A stretch of 64,000 bases of DNA from JANPBY01 sp963805505 (GCA_963805505.1 CAWDUP010000001.1:248001-312000); one strand, 5' to 3'; shown: positions 24,961 through 33,315, counted from the stretch's first letter. Made by a program: numbers and translations. Notes: generated from the sequence alone by a model not told the origin.

Positions 24961-26535
24961 GTGTTCGCCACCCTCTCCGACCGGCTTGCGACGACCTTCA
25001 AGGCGCTTCGCGGCAAGGGTCGGTTGTCCGAGTCCGACGTCGATGAAGTCTGTCGTGAGATCCGCATCGCGCTGCTCGAGGCAGACGTCGCCTTGCCGGT
25101 GGTCCGGGAGTTCGTCGCCGCGGTCAAGGAGCGCGCCACGGGCGCCGAGGTCTCGCAGGCGCTGAACCCGGCACAGCAGGTCATCAAGATCGTCAATGAC
25201 GAACTCATTCGCGTGCTCGGCGGCGACACGCGGCGGTTGCGCTTCGCCAAGACACCGCCGACGGTGATCATGCTCGCCGGACTGCAGGGAGCCGGCAAGA
25301 CCACATTGGCCGGAAAGCTGGCGCTGTGGCTGCGCGAGCAGGGACACACGCCCCTCTTGGTGGCCGCCGACCTGCAGCGCCCGGACGCCGTGAAGCAGCT
25401 TCAGGTTGTGGGTGAGCAGGCCGGTGTCGCCGTCTTCGCGCCCGAGCCAGGCAACGGCGTCGGCGATCCGGTCCAGGTGGCCACGGCTGCATTGCCACAG
25501 GCATCGGCCAAGCTCCACGACATAGTCATCGTCGACACGGCCGGTCGACTCGGCGTCGACGCCGAGCTCATGCAGCAGGCCGCGGACATCCGCGACGCCG
25601 TACACCCGGACGAAGTTCTGTTCGTCGTCGACGCCATGATCGGCCAAGACGCCGTCACGACCGCGCAGGCGTTCCTGGACGGAGTCGGGTTCGACGGCGT
25701 CGTGCTCACCAAGCTGGACGGCGACGCGCGCGGTGGTGCCGCGTTGTCGGTCGCCACCGTCACGGGTCGCCCGGTGATGTTCGCGTCGAACGGGGAGAAG
25801 CTCTCCGACTTCGACGTCTTCCACCCCGAGCGGATGGCCTCGCGCATCCTCGGCATGGGCGACATGCTCACCTTGATCGAACAGGCGGAGAAGGCGTTCG
25901 ACGCCGACGAGGCCGCCGCGATGGCCGCCAAGGTCTCGGCGCCAGGAGAGCTCACCCTGGAGGACTTCCTGCAGCAGATGCAGGCCGTACGCAAGATGGG
26001 GTCGCTGTCAAAGCTGCTCGGCATGCTGCCCGGCATGGGTGAGATGCGCGAGCAGATCGCCAACATCGACGAGCGGGAGATCGATCGGGTCGCGGCGATC
26101 ATCCAGTCGATGACGCCCGAGGAGCGGCGCGACGTCAAGGTCCTCAACGGCTCTCGACGGGCGCGGATCGCCAAGGGGTCAGGCAGCGAGGTCAGCGACG
26201 TCAACCGGCTCGTGGACCGCTTCCTCGAGGCTCGCAAGATGATGGCGCAGCTCTCTCGCAAGGGAGGCATGCCCTCGATGCCCGGGATGCCCGGGATGCC
26301 CGGGATGGGTGGGGGGCTGCCGGGAGGGGGAGGCGGACGGTCGAAGCCGGCCAAGTCGGCCAAGGGATCTAAGGGCAAGAAGGGCCGGGGGAGCGGGAAC
26401 CCGGCCAAGCGCGCCGAGCAGGAGCGTCTCGAAGCCGCCCGGCGGGCGGCCGGACCCGACGAAGCGGGCGACGAGTCTCCCGAGACGATCGATGACTTCG
26501 AGCTGCCAGCTGAGTTCAAGGGCCTGCTCGGCTAG
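24961..26535 (+). CDS. ffh: Signal recognition particle protein Ffh (SRP54)
   Basis: GTPase subunit of SRP that binds signal peptides of membrane proteins. 524 residues: N domain, G domain with GLQGAGKTT (107-115), DTAGRLGVD and TKLDGDARGGAAL, then the methionine-rich M domain ending in a GMPGMPGMPGM tract (encoded by 9-bp repeats near 26280) and a basic, acidic-ended tail (ETIDDFELPAEFKGLLG). Its gene is convergent with the HNH gene, 18 bp apart. Confidence 0.97.
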   Translation: MFATLSDRLATTFKALRGKGRLSESDVDEVCREIRIALLEADVALPVVREFVAAVKERATGAEVSQALNPAQQVIKIVNDELIRVLGGDTRRLRFAKTPPTVIMLAGLQGAGKTTLAGKLALWLREQGHTPLLVAADLQRPDAVKQLQVVGEQAGVAVFAPEPGNGVGDPVQVATAALPQASAKLHDIVIVDTAGRLGVDAELMQQAADIRDAVHPDEVLFVVDAMIGQDAVTTAQAFLDGVGFDGVVLTKLDGDARGGAALSVATVTGRPVMFASNGEKLSDFDVFHPERMASRILGMGDMLTLIEQAEKAFDADEAAAMAAKVSAPGELTLEDFLQQMQAVRKMGSLSKLLGMLPGMGEMREQIANIDEREIDRVAAIIQSMTPEERRDVKVLNGSRRARIAKGSGSEVSDVNRLVDRFLEARKMMAQLSRKGGMPSMPGMPGMPGMGGGLPGGGGGRSKPAKSAKGSKGKKGRGSGNPAKRAEQERLEAARRAAGPDEAGDESPETIDDFELPAEFKGLLG

Positions 26536-26553
26536 GACCAGGGGCCTTCGGCG

Positions 26554-27888
26554 TCAGGTGGGCCCGCGGCAGTCGTCTTCGCCTGGACCGGTTCTCGCGG
26601 CGTCCAGCTGGGTGGCGCTGCGGGTGTCGAGCTGTGGCTGGGTCCAGGGGTGGGGGTCGGGATCGGGCGCCCGCCCTGGGTGGGTGGTGGCGATGGTCTG
26701 GCCGTGGGGGTGGGTGAAGGTGAGTCCTCCGTCGGGGGTCTTAGCGATGCGGATGTTGTGGGCGTGCACGTGGGTGTGGTGGTGCCAGCACAGCAGGGCG
26801 CCTTGGTCGATGTTGGTGAGCCCGCCTTGGGTCCAGCGCTGCAGGTGGTGGCCTTCACAGTGGCTGGGTGGGGTGGTGCAGCCGGGGTAGCGGCAGTGCC
26901 CGTCTCTGGTCTCCATGGCCCGGCGCAGGGGTCCGTCAAACAGTCTTTTGGCGCGCCCGAAGTGCAGGACCTCCCCGTCGGCGCCGAGGAGGGCGTGCAT
27001 GAGGTGGCTGTCGCAGGCGAGCCGGTCGAGCAGGTTGGTCGGCAGCGGGGTGCGGGAGTCTTGCAGCCAGGCGGGTGGCTGCCCGGGGGTGCCGGGTTGG
27101 GCCAGGGCGGTGGCGAGTGGGACGTGGATGACGATCTGCGGGCGCACCCCGTGGCTGGTGCCGAGCCCGCCGCTGGCCAGCAGGCGGGCGGACAAGGACC
27201 CGAGGGCATCGTGTTGGCGTTGCCAGGTGCTGCGTGGGTCGTCGGCGGCCGGGACGCCGATCTCGGCGCGGAGCGCGGTCTGGAGCATCTCGGCGACGTC
27301 GGGGGACAGCTTGCCGTGCGGGATGACCCCGCCGGTGGTGGGGGACAGCGCGAATTCGTAGCTCTCGCGGTCTTCGCGGTAGCTGGCGTCAGCGGCGTCG
27401 GGGTCGGCGCGGTAGGCCCAGGCTCGGGTGGCGCGCAGGAAGTCATCGGCGGGCAGGGCGGCTGAGGCCAGCAGCAGGGTCTCGCCGAGGCGGGGGTCGG
27501 TCAGGGTGTCGCGCATCCGCGCGGTCTTGGTGGCTTCGCGGGCCAGGATCCGGGCGTGCCCCACAGGCAGGCTGCCTTGGAGGACGGCTTCGGCAGTTAG
27601 CGGCAGCACCTGACGCAGGGCGCGGGCGAGCTTCAGATCGGCGCCGGCTGCGGCGCGGGACGCCCGGGTGCGGGTGGTCAACCAGGTCGCCGCGGAGCGG
27701 GAGCCGTCCAGCCCCCACACTCCGCAGGCCTCGACCCGGCCGGTGAGCTCGAGCTGGGCGCCGGTGAGCCGGTCGATCCCCGCGCTCAACGCCATGAGCG
27801 ACTCCGCGGCCTCAGCGCCGGACAGGAGGCTGCGGTCCTCGGCGAGGAACTCCTCGATCGCGGTCATCAACTTCTCTACTGCGATCAC
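26554..27888 (-). CDS. DUF222 domain / HNH endonuclease
   Basis: 444 residues with an N-terminal DUF222 region (about 15-300) and a C-terminal HNH nuclease motif in CRYPGCTTPPSHCEGHH...LLCWHHHTHVH, where paired cysteines and histidines supply the metal site. A proline-rich tail follows. This family is multicopy and lineage-scattered in actinomycetes; the biological role is unclear, and links to mobile DNA are suspected but unproven. GGAGGTGA lies 6-7 nt before the GTG. It interrupts the usual ffh-rpsP neighbourhood, and the 941-bp gap upstream has unlike composition. Confidence 0.88.
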   Translation of the reverse strand: MIAVEKLMTAIEEFLAEDRSLLSGAEAAESLMALSAGIDRLTGAQLELTGRVEACGVWGLDGSRSAATWLTTRTRASRAAAGADLKLARALRQVLPLTAEAVLQGSLPVGHARILAREATKTARMRDTLTDPRLGETLLLASAALPADDFLRATRAWAYRADPDAADASYREDRESYEFALSPTTGGVIPHGKLSPDVAEMLQTALRAEIGVPAADDPRSTWQRQHDALGSLSARLLASGGLGTSHGVRPQIVIHVPLATALAQPGTPGQPPAWLQDSRTPLPTNLLDRLACDSHLMHALLGADGEVLHFGRAKRLFDGPLRRAMETRDGHCRYPGCTTPPSHCEGHHLQRWTQGGLTNIDQGALLCWHHHTHVHAHNIRIAKTPDGGLTFTHPHGQTIATTHPGRAPDPDPHPWTQPQLDTRSATQLDAARTGPGEDDCRGPT

Positions 27889-28404
27889 CGGGGGTCACCT
27901 CCAGCCAAGAGAAATCGACCAACGTCGAACCGCCCGGAATGGCGGGGACGTTCTCTAGGCACTGAAGGCGAAATCTCGTGGGCACCGAGGCCATTCACTT
28001 CATCTGTTCTGAAGTGCTGGAACTACTCAACCATGGCCCACCGACAGTTCTTGAACAGACATGGACAGACACCTTCTGGTCTGGGGAAGGAACAGCTCCC
28101 CGTCAGGCCAGCACCGGAGCGCCGAACTGACGTCACGCTTGTGGACGGGAGCTTCCTCCACATCAAGGTCTGGTCGTTGCTCTCATCGCTCGGCGCCTTA
28201 CCTGCTGACGCCGGGCGGACCGATTGATCGTGCGTCTGGACTGGACGAACCAGCAGGAAGATCTCTGAATCGCGGCTGGGCTGGCCAATAGGACACTGCA
28301 GTGGGTGTGGGGGACCGACGTGATGGAGGCTCCGGCTCAGCCACCCGCGCTGACGCTCCGCGAGACCAGACCCATGGCGGCCAGCCTGCTCCCCGGAGCC
28401 AGGA

Positions 28405-28425
28405 TCCACAGGTACCTCCTGTGGA
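28405..28425. repeat. Perfect inverted repeat in the HNH-rpsP gap
   Basis: TCCACAGG-TACCT-CCTGTGGA, an 8-bp stem with a 5-nt loop and no T-run. It could be an operator, a hairpin in a small RNA, or a relic; no gene adjoins it closely. Confidence 0.6.
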
Positions 28426-28475
28426 GATATCTGCTGATCTGGGACAAGCCCCGTCTCAGGGTCTGACGCGCCATC

Positions 28476-28487
28476 AGAACCGGTTCT
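28476..28487. repeat. Perfect 12-bp palindrome AGAACCGGTTCT
   Basis: Self-complementary without a spacer, typical of dimeric repressor sites. It lies 343 bp before rpsP, so a role in rpsP control is doubtful. Confidence 0.55.
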
Positions 28488-28733
28488 CGCTTTCCGGCTC
28501 ATTCGCTAGAGCGTGCGCGACGTGGATCGGCCCCCTCTGCCTGTCGTCTGTGCCCACGGGCAGTGGGTCGGCTTTGGCGGTCCTGGATAGGGGTGGGGGT
28601 CCGCGGCCTAGGCGGCTGTGCCTCATCCACACTCGAATCGTCGCAGCAACTCCTCCCTGAAGGCCCTGCGTTTCGTTCCAGGCGGATGGCTCTGGCACAC
28701 TAGGCCGGTCGAACCGACGCGACGCGGCCCTCT

Positions 28734-28750
28734 ACCCGCTCGCAGCGGGT
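28734..28750 (+). promoter_or_regulatory. Hairpin in the rpsP leader
   Basis: ACCCGCT-CGC-AGCGGGT forms a perfect 7-bp stem about 80 nt before the rpsP start. A CACACTAGG stretch near 28697 may be the promoter. It could act as a leader for autoregulation; this is inference. Confidence 0.4.
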
Positions 28751-28829
28751 CAACCCCCGGGAATACCGGCCGCGCAACCCCACGCGCAGGCGGTCTCCCT
28801 CCACGACCAGATCAGGAGCGACTACCCCC

Positions 28830-29462
28830 GTGGCAGTCAAGATCAAGTTGAAGCGGCTCGGCAAGAAGCGCCAGCCGCAATATCGCATCATCGTGGCCGA
28901 CGCCCGCGCCAAGCGGGACGGCCGTGCCATCGAGGAGATCGGTCACTACCACCCGAAAGAGGATCCCTCGTTCATCGAGGTGGACTCCGAGCGCGTGCAG
29001 TACTGGCTAGGAGTCGGTGCGCAGCCGACCGAGCCGGTCGCGGCGATCTTGCGGGTAACCGGTGACTGGCAGAAGTTCAAGGGCCTTCCCGGCGCCGAGG
29101 GCAGCTTGCGGGTTGCCGAGGCCAAGGTGAGCAAGAAGGAAACCTTCGAGGCAGCCGCCAAGGAGAGCCTCGACGAGGGTTCTGCCGGCCCAGCGACGAC
29201 GCCGAAGAAGAAGGCCGCAAAGCCGAAGACTGAGGCTGCCCCCAAGGGCACTGAGGGCACTGAGAGTGCCGAGGGTGCTGCGGCTGCCAGCAGCGCGGAC
29301 GCTGCCGATTCCTCGCCAGCGGCCGCCACGGACGCCACCGCGGAGGTCGAGACCGCTGCCGCTTCCTCCTCCGCCGAAGCCACTGAGACCGCCGAGGTCA
29401 AGGACGAGGTCAAGGACGAGGTCAAGGACGAGGTCAAGGCCGAGGAGAGCCGAGGTCGCTGA
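28830..29462 (+). CDS. rpsP: 30S ribosomal protein S16 with a long Ala/Glu-rich tail (tail frame probably shifted)
   Basis: Residues 1 to about 80 are canonical S16 (MAVKIKLKRLGKKRQPQYRI, IGHYHPKEDPSFI, LGVGAQPTEPVAAIL). The remaining 130 residues are a low-complexity Ala/Glu/Lys/Ser tail of the kind seen, usually shorter, in actinomycete S16. The tail ends with EVKD repeats and then SRGR-stop at 29462. One base later the next frame continues as AEVAETADATDEKA with the same composition and stops at 29493 in a TGATG overlap with the KH-protein gene, so the true end was probably 29493. GTG start, AGGAG 11 nt upstream. Confidence 0.92.
   Translation: MAVKIKLKRLGKKRQPQYRIIVADARAKRDGRAIEEIGHYHPKEDPSFIEVDSERVQYWLGVGAQPTEPVAAILRVTGDWQKFKGLPGAEGSLRVAEAKVSKKETFEAAAKESLDEGSAGPATTPKKKAAKPKTEAAPKGTEGTESAEGAAAASSADAADSSPAAATDATAEVETAAASSSAEATETAEVKDEVKDEVKDEVKAEESRGR
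29394..29441 (+). repeat. Four 12-bp tandem units in the rpsP tail
   Basis: GAGGTCAAGGAC occurs three times in a row, then GAGGTCAAGGCC, encoding EVKD-EVKD-EVKD-EVKA. The apparent frameshift follows directly. Confidence 0.85.
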
Positions 29463-29492
29463 GACCGCGGACGCTACCGACGAGAAGGCCTG

Positions 29493-29732
29493 ATGCTCGA
29501 GGAGGCCCTCGAGCACCTGGTCAAGGGCATCGTCGAACACCCCGACGAGGTCCACGTGAACGACCGTGAGCTGCGCCGCGGTCGGGTTCTCGAGGTGCAG
29601 GTGCACCCCGACGACATGGGGAAGGTGATCGGCCGCGCCGGCCGTACCGCCAAGTCGTTGCGCACCGTCCTGGGGGCGATCACCCCCGGTCGCCCGGTGC
29701 GAGTCGACTTTCTCGACGTCGACGAGCGCTAG
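29493..29732 (+). CDS. KH-domain RNA-binding protein (KhpA-like)
   Basis: 79-residue single KH domain with the GxxG loop in KVIGRAGRTAKSLRTVL. Between rpsP and rimM this is the usual position of KhpA, which in other bacteria forms a dimer with KhpB/Jag and affects small RNAs and cell size. Its ATG overlaps the stop of the extended rpsP frame (TGATG), suggesting translational coupling. Confidence 0.92.
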   Translation: MLEEALEHLVKGIVEHPDEVHVNDRELRRGRVLEVQVHPDDMGKVIGRAGRTAKSLRTVLGAITPGRPVRVDFLDVDER

Positions 29733-29737
29733 CCCTG

Positions 29738-30259
29738 GTGGCGCTGCGGCGGGTCGTCGTGGGCCGGATCGGTCGAGCCCATGGCATCCACGGGTTGGTG
29801 TCGGTCGACGTACGCACCGACGAACCCGAGCGCCGACTGGCGCCAGGCGTCGTTCTCGAGACCGATCCCCCTGAGCGAGGGCCGCTCGTCGTCGTGGGCG
29901 GCCGGGTGCACAGCGGCCGACTGCTGCTGGAGCTCGAAGGCATTGAAGACCGTACGGCTGCCGAGGGCCTTCGCGGCACCGAACTCCTCGTCGAAGTGGA
30001 CGCTGACGAACAGCCTGAGGATCCGGAGGAGTGGTACGACCACCAACTGGTCGGTCTGCGGGTGGTCGGACTCGACGGGACGGTCTACGGGTCCGTGGCC
30101 GAGGTCGTGCACCTACCGATGCAGGACCTGCTTGCCGTGCGCAACGACGTCGGAGACGAGTTCCTCGTGCCGTTCGTCGCGCAGTTCGTGCCTGAGGTAG
30201 ACCTTCGGGCCGGACGGGTCGTCCTGGTGCCGCCGGACGGGCTGCTCGGAGAGGCCTGA
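29738..30259 (+). CDS. rimM: 16S rRNA processing factor RimM
   Basis: 173 residues. The N-terminal RimM domain starts VVVGRIGRAHGIHGLVSV, and the C-terminal PRC-barrel contains DHQLVGLRVVGLDGTVYGSVAEVVHLPMQDLLAV and DEFLVPFVAQFVPEVDL. It aids maturation of the 30S head by binding S19. GTG start 5 bp after the KH gene; 3 bp before trmD. Confidence 0.95.
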   Translation: MALRRVVVGRIGRAHGIHGLVSVDVRTDEPERRLAPGVVLETDPPERGPLVVVGGRVHSGRLLLELEGIEDRTAAEGLRGTELLVEVDADEQPEDPEEWYDHQLVGLRVVGLDGTVYGSVAEVVHLPMQDLLAVRNDVGDEFLVPFVAQFVPEVDLRAGRVVLVPPDGLLGEA

Positions 30260-30262
30260 GCC

Positions 30263-31057
30263 GTGCACGTCGATGTCGTCACGATCTTCCCCGACTACCT
30301 CGCTCCTCTCCAGCTCTCCCTGCTCGGCCGAGCGCAGCAAAGCGGCCTCTTGAGCGTCGAGATCCACGATCTGCGTTCCTTCACCTCCGACCGGCATCGG
30401 ACCGTTGATGACACGCCCTACGGCGGCGGCGCCGGCATGGTCATGCGCCCCGAGCCCTGGGGAGCAGCGTTGGACGAGGTGCTGGCCGGCGAACCGAGCC
30501 CGCTGCTCGTCTTTCCCTCCCCCTCCGGTGAGCGGTTCTCTCAGCAGATCGCCGAGTCGCTGGCGACCGAGGATCGCTTGGTCATCGCGTGCGGTCGCTA
30601 CGAGGGCATCGACCGCCGAGTGGTGGACGACGCCGCCTCGCGTGTGCGGGTACGCGAGATCAGTCTCGGGGACTACGTGCTGGGGGGCGGCGAGGCGGCT
30701 GCGCTGGTCATCGTCGAGGCGGTGGGCCGACTGTTGCCCGGCGTGGTCGGCAATGCCGAATCGTTGGCCGAGGAGAGCCACGCCGCTGGGCTGCTCGAGG
30801 GACCCGCATACACCAAGCCGCCGTCGTGGCGCGGTCGCGACGTTCCCGAGGTGCTGCTCTCGGGCGATCACGCCCGCATCGAGGCTTGGCGCCGCGAGCA
30901 AGCGCTGCGCCGCACTGCGGCCGTCCGGCCCGACCTGATCAGGGCGTTGGATCCCACCTCGGTGACGGTGTCCGACCGTGCGGTTCTCGCCGAGCTCGGC
31001 TGGACCGTCCTGGCGAGCGGCGAGTTTGGGCGGCTGGACCCGCCCGTGGCACACTGA
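30263..31057 (+). CDS. trmD: tRNA (guanine(37)-N(1))-methyltransferase
   Basis: SPOUT-fold methyltransferase that makes m1G37 and prevents +1 frameshifting. 264 residues: N-terminal VDVVTIFPDYL, DDTPYGGGAGMVMRPEP, the trefoil knot with VIACGRYEGIDRRV and EISLGDYVLGGGEAA, and the C-terminal TKPPSWRGRDVPEVLLSGDHA. GTG start. Normal length; the C-terminus is typical. Confidence 0.97.
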   Translation: MHVDVVTIFPDYLAPLQLSLLGRAQQSGLLSVEIHDLRSFTSDRHRTVDDTPYGGGAGMVMRPEPWGAALDEVLAGEPSPLLVFPSPSGERFSQQIAESLATEDRLVIACGRYEGIDRRVVDDAASRVRVREISLGDYVLGGGEAAALVIVEAVGRLLPGVVGNAESLAEESHAAGLLEGPAYTKPPSWRGRDVPEVLLSGDHARIEAWRREQALRRTAAVRPDLIRALDPTSVTVSDRAVLAELGWTVLASGEFGRLDPPVAH

Positions 31058-31222
31058 ACCCCGGCCCGCTCACGAGGCGGTCCCGCATGCCGGCCGACCG
31101 TGCCCCTGCCACAGGGGGAGCGTACGGCGATCGGGTCGGCAACTCAGGACCAGGTGAACGCCGAGTCATTGGCGTTCCACACCGATCCGTGGGTGACCTG
31201 TGGCACCGACGAGGAGAAGCTG

Positions 31223-31576
31223 ATGAACACCCTTGACTTCGTCGACGTCACGTCGATGCGCAGCGACATCCCCGCCTTCCGGCCGGGCGACACTCTCAAA
31301 GTTCACGTTCGAGTGATCGAGGGCAACAAGTCCCGGGTCCAGGTCTTCCAGGGTGTGGTCATCCGTCGGCAGGGGGACGGCGTGCGTGAGACGTTCACCG
31401 TCCGCAAGGTGTCCTACTCCGTGGGCGTTGAGCGCACTTTCCCCGTGCACACTCCGGTGATCGAGAAGATCGAGCTTGTGACCCGTGGCGACGTCCGCCG
31501 GGCCAAGCTCTACTACCTTCGCGACCTGCGTGGCAAGAAGGCCAAGATCAAGGAGAAGCGCGAGACGTCGCGCTGA
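31223..31576 (+). CDS. rplS: 50S ribosomal protein L19
   Basis: 117 residues; FRPGDTLKVHVRVIEGNKSRVQVFQGVVIRRQG and SVGVERTFPVHTPVIEKIELV are family core. GAGGAG (31211-31216) lies 6 nt before the ATG, so upstream in-frame codons are not used. The 165-bp gap after trmD contains a small CCCCT-GCCAC-AGGGG hairpin (31103-31117) that might be part of a leader. Confidence 0.96.
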   Translation: MNTLDFVDVTSMRSDIPAFRPGDTLKVHVRVIEGNKSRVQVFQGVVIRRQGDGVRETFTVRKVSYSVGVERTFPVHTPVIEKIELVTRGDVRRAKLYYLRDLRGKKAKIKEKRETSR

Positions 31577-31621
31577 CGCGACGAAGCACTCCCACCTCCC
31601 AGCACCTGCAGCGAAGCGACG

Positions 31622-31627
31622 TAGTGT
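31622..31627 (+). promoter_or_regulatory. -10 hexamer TAGTGT before the first lepB
   Basis: TAGTGT lies 8 nt before the GTG at 31636 and overlaps the alternative GTG at 31624; if functional it favours the inner start. Confidence 0.4.
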
Positions 31628-31635
31628 CGAGCGCC

Positions 31636-32412
31636 GTGGACCCTGACGGCAACCCGGACGAGAACGCGACGAGCACGCCCAGTCGCACGGGAGCGGCATC
31701 GGTCGCCGCCCCCACCCGCAAGGCCCGGCCGTTCTGGCAAGAGGTGCTGATCCTCGGCCTGTGCGCGCTGCTGGCTGTGTGGTTGGTGACGACGTTCGTC
31801 GCTCGTTCCTTCTCGATCCCGTCGGGGTCGATGGAGAACACCCTGCAGATCGGCGATCGGGTTCTCGTCGAGCGCATCACGCCTCGGTTCGGAACGATCG
31901 AGCGCGGCGACATCATCGTCTTCGACGGGACAGACTCCTTCAGTCCCGAGATCGTCGAGTCCGAGTCGGGCAACGCCGTCACCCGGGCGCTGGCCCCAGT
32001 CACTCGGTTGTTCGGTTTCGGCCCCGCGCGGGAGACCGACTTCATCAAACGGGTCATCGGTGTCGGTGGGGACAGAGTCACGTGCTGCGACGACCAGGGC
32101 AGGATCACGGTGAACGGGGTGGCCATCGATGAGCCGTACGTCTACCCGGGCGATCTGCCCTCGGACATCCCCTTCGACATCGTGGTGCCTGAGGGCAGGC
32201 TGTTCGTGATGGGCGACCATCGCGCCGCTTCGGCGGACAGCCGCGCTCACCTGGGTGATCCCGGCGGTGGAACGGTGTCGGTCGACCGAGTCATCGGGCG
32301 AGCCTTCTTGGTGTCCTGGCCGCTGAGCCACTGGAGCACCCTCGGCCATCCGCCGGCCTTCGACGCCGTGCCACCGGCAGCTTCGGCGATCTCGTCCGGA
32401 GCGCTTCGCTGA
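31636..32412 (+). CDS. lepB: Signal peptidase I, first copy
   Basis: Membrane serine protease that removes signal peptides from Sec/Tat substrates. About 258 residues, with one N-terminal transmembrane helix (VLILGLCALLAVWLVTTFVA), the catalytic serine in SIPSGSMENTL, and the catalytic lysine in DFIKRVIGVGGD. The normally MGDNR box reads MGDHRAASADSR, with histidine for asparagine. Start uncertain: GTG at 31636 fits a leaderless transcript, GTG at 31624 adds four residues. Its stop overlaps the ATG of a second signal peptidase (TGATG). Confidence 0.93.
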   Translation: MDPDGNPDENATSTPSRTGAASVAAPTRKARPFWQEVLILGLCALLAVWLVTTFVARSFSIPSGSMENTLQIGDRVLVERITPRFGTIERGDIIVFDGTDSFSPEIVESESGNAVTRALAPVTRLFGFGPARETDFIKRVIGVGGDRVTCCDDQGRITVNGVAIDEPYVYPGDLPSDIPFDIVVPEGRLFVMGDHRAASADSRAHLGDPGGGTVSVDRVIGRAFLVSWPLSHWSTLGHPPAFDAVPPAASAISSGALR

Positions 32413-33278
32413 TGGGCAAGCATGCGGCCCCGTCCCCGGGGGCCACGCCGCAGCCGCGCAATGGGTCCAAGTCGGGCGACCGATCCGTGGCCGGCGGGGA
32501 GGTCCGTCCTGGGTCGCCACCCGCGACCGCGTCCGGCCGGTTCTGGTCCGGCACTCGCGAGACTGCGATTCTCCTCGCACTGGCCCTCGGCCTGGCGGTG
32601 GTGCTGCGGACCTTCGTCCTGCAAGCGTTCTACGTTCCGAGCGAGTCGATGGTCCCGACGCTGCAGGTCGATGACCGCATCGTCGCGAGCAAGCTGTCCA
32701 CCGACATCGGCGGAGTGGATCGTGGTGAGGTCGTGGTCTTCCGGGACCCCGGCGGGTGGCTCGACCCGCCGGTGAACGCCGTGACCGGTGCACGGAAAGT
32801 TCTGACCTCGGTGTTCACCTTCATCGGGTTGCTTCCGTCCGACAGCGGCGACGATCTGGTGAAGCGGGTCATCGGCGTCGCCGGTGACCACGTGGTCTGC
32901 TGCGATGCCAAAGGTCGCATCACGGTCAACGGATACGCGCTGGACGAGTCCGACTACCTCGACCCCGGCGATGTGCCCAGCCAGACACCCTTCGACGTGA
33001 CCGTCCCGCCTGACCACATCTGGGTCATGGGCGACAACCGGAACAACAGCCAGGACTCGCGCTACCACGAGCAGCAGAAGCCCGGCGGAGGAATGGTTCC
33101 CGTTGGCAACGTCATCGGGAGGGCCGTCGTGATCGTGTGGCCGGCCGGGCACTGGCACACCCTCCCGGTGCCAGCGACCTTCGACGACATCCCCCCACCG
33201 GCAGTCACGAACGAGGGCGGTACCAACGACACCACCAAGAAGCCCAAGGCTGCGGCCACAGGCGCCCAACCTCGGTAG
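32412..33278 (+). CDS. lepB: Signal peptidase I, second copy
   Basis: 288 residues and a full S26 peptidase: a longer Pro/Gly-rich cytoplasmic N-terminus (1-48), a transmembrane helix (52-70), nucleophile S79 in VPSESMVPTL, lysine K151 in DDLVKRVIGVAGDH, and a canonical MGDNRNNSQDSR. A Thr/Lys-rich C-terminal tail follows. It shares the CC-x-x-(K/Q)GRITVNG segment with the upstream copy, marking a tandem duplication that has diverged; the pair is translationally coupled. Confidence 0.95.
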   Translation: MGKHAAPSPGATPQPRNGSKSGDRSVAGGEVRPGSPPATASGRFWSGTRETAILLALALGLAVVLRTFVLQAFYVPSESMVPTLQVDDRIVASKLSTDIGGVDRGEVVVFRDPGGWLDPPVNAVTGARKVLTSVFTFIGLLPSDSGDDLVKRVIGVAGDHVVCCDAKGRITVNGYALDESDYLDPGDVPSQTPFDVTVPPDHIWVMGDNRNNSQDSRYHEQQKPGGGMVPVGNVIGRAVVIVWPAGHWHTLPVPATFDDIPPPAVTNEGGTNDTTKKPKAAATGAQPR

Positions 33279-33302
33279 TGGGACGGGTGGCGGTCGGCGG
33301 CT

Positions 33303-33308
33303 TATGGT
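33303..33308 (+). promoter_or_regulatory. -10 hexamer TATGGT of the NUDIX gene
   Basis: TATGGT lies 7 nt before the GTG at 33316. The alternative ATG at 33304 falls inside this hexamer. Confidence 0.45.
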
Positions 33309-33315
33309 GGGCGTC

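Larger units (their letters stand above)
27889..28829. other. 941-bp gap without a convincing gene
   Basis: Both strands contain short open frames, but none has a Shine-Dalgarno with recognisable protein features. One 60-base line (28021-28080) is only 50 percent G+C against about two thirds in nearby genes. The gap holds an 8-bp-stem inverted repeat (28405-28425), a perfect 12-bp palindrome (28476-28487) and, near its end, the rpsP leader hairpin. It may be decayed accessory DNA left with the HNH gene plus the rpsP promoter. Confidence 0.6.

Noticed and set aside
23179..25824. An 881-codon open frame on the minus strand opposite glnD and ffh
   Set aside because: It has no recognisable domain and is explained by GC-rich codons of the two real genes on the other strand; long antisense frames are common throughout the window.
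28403..28425. DnaA boxes (TCCACA / TGTGGA)
   Set aside because: Only part of the 9-mer is matched and there is no dnaA, dnaN or AT-rich region nearby.
28023..28502. 159-codon minus-strand frame in the 941-bp gap
   Set aside because: No ribosome site, no known motif, and mixed residues unlike a folded protein.
28301..28660. 119-codon plus-strand frame in the same gap
   Set aside because: Overlaps the other frame, has no Shine-Dalgarno and no homology that I recognise.
30949..30960. Third copy of the TTGGATCC operator
   Set aside because: TTGGATCCCA in trmD lacks the palindrome and the ATCCGA extension and is within codons.
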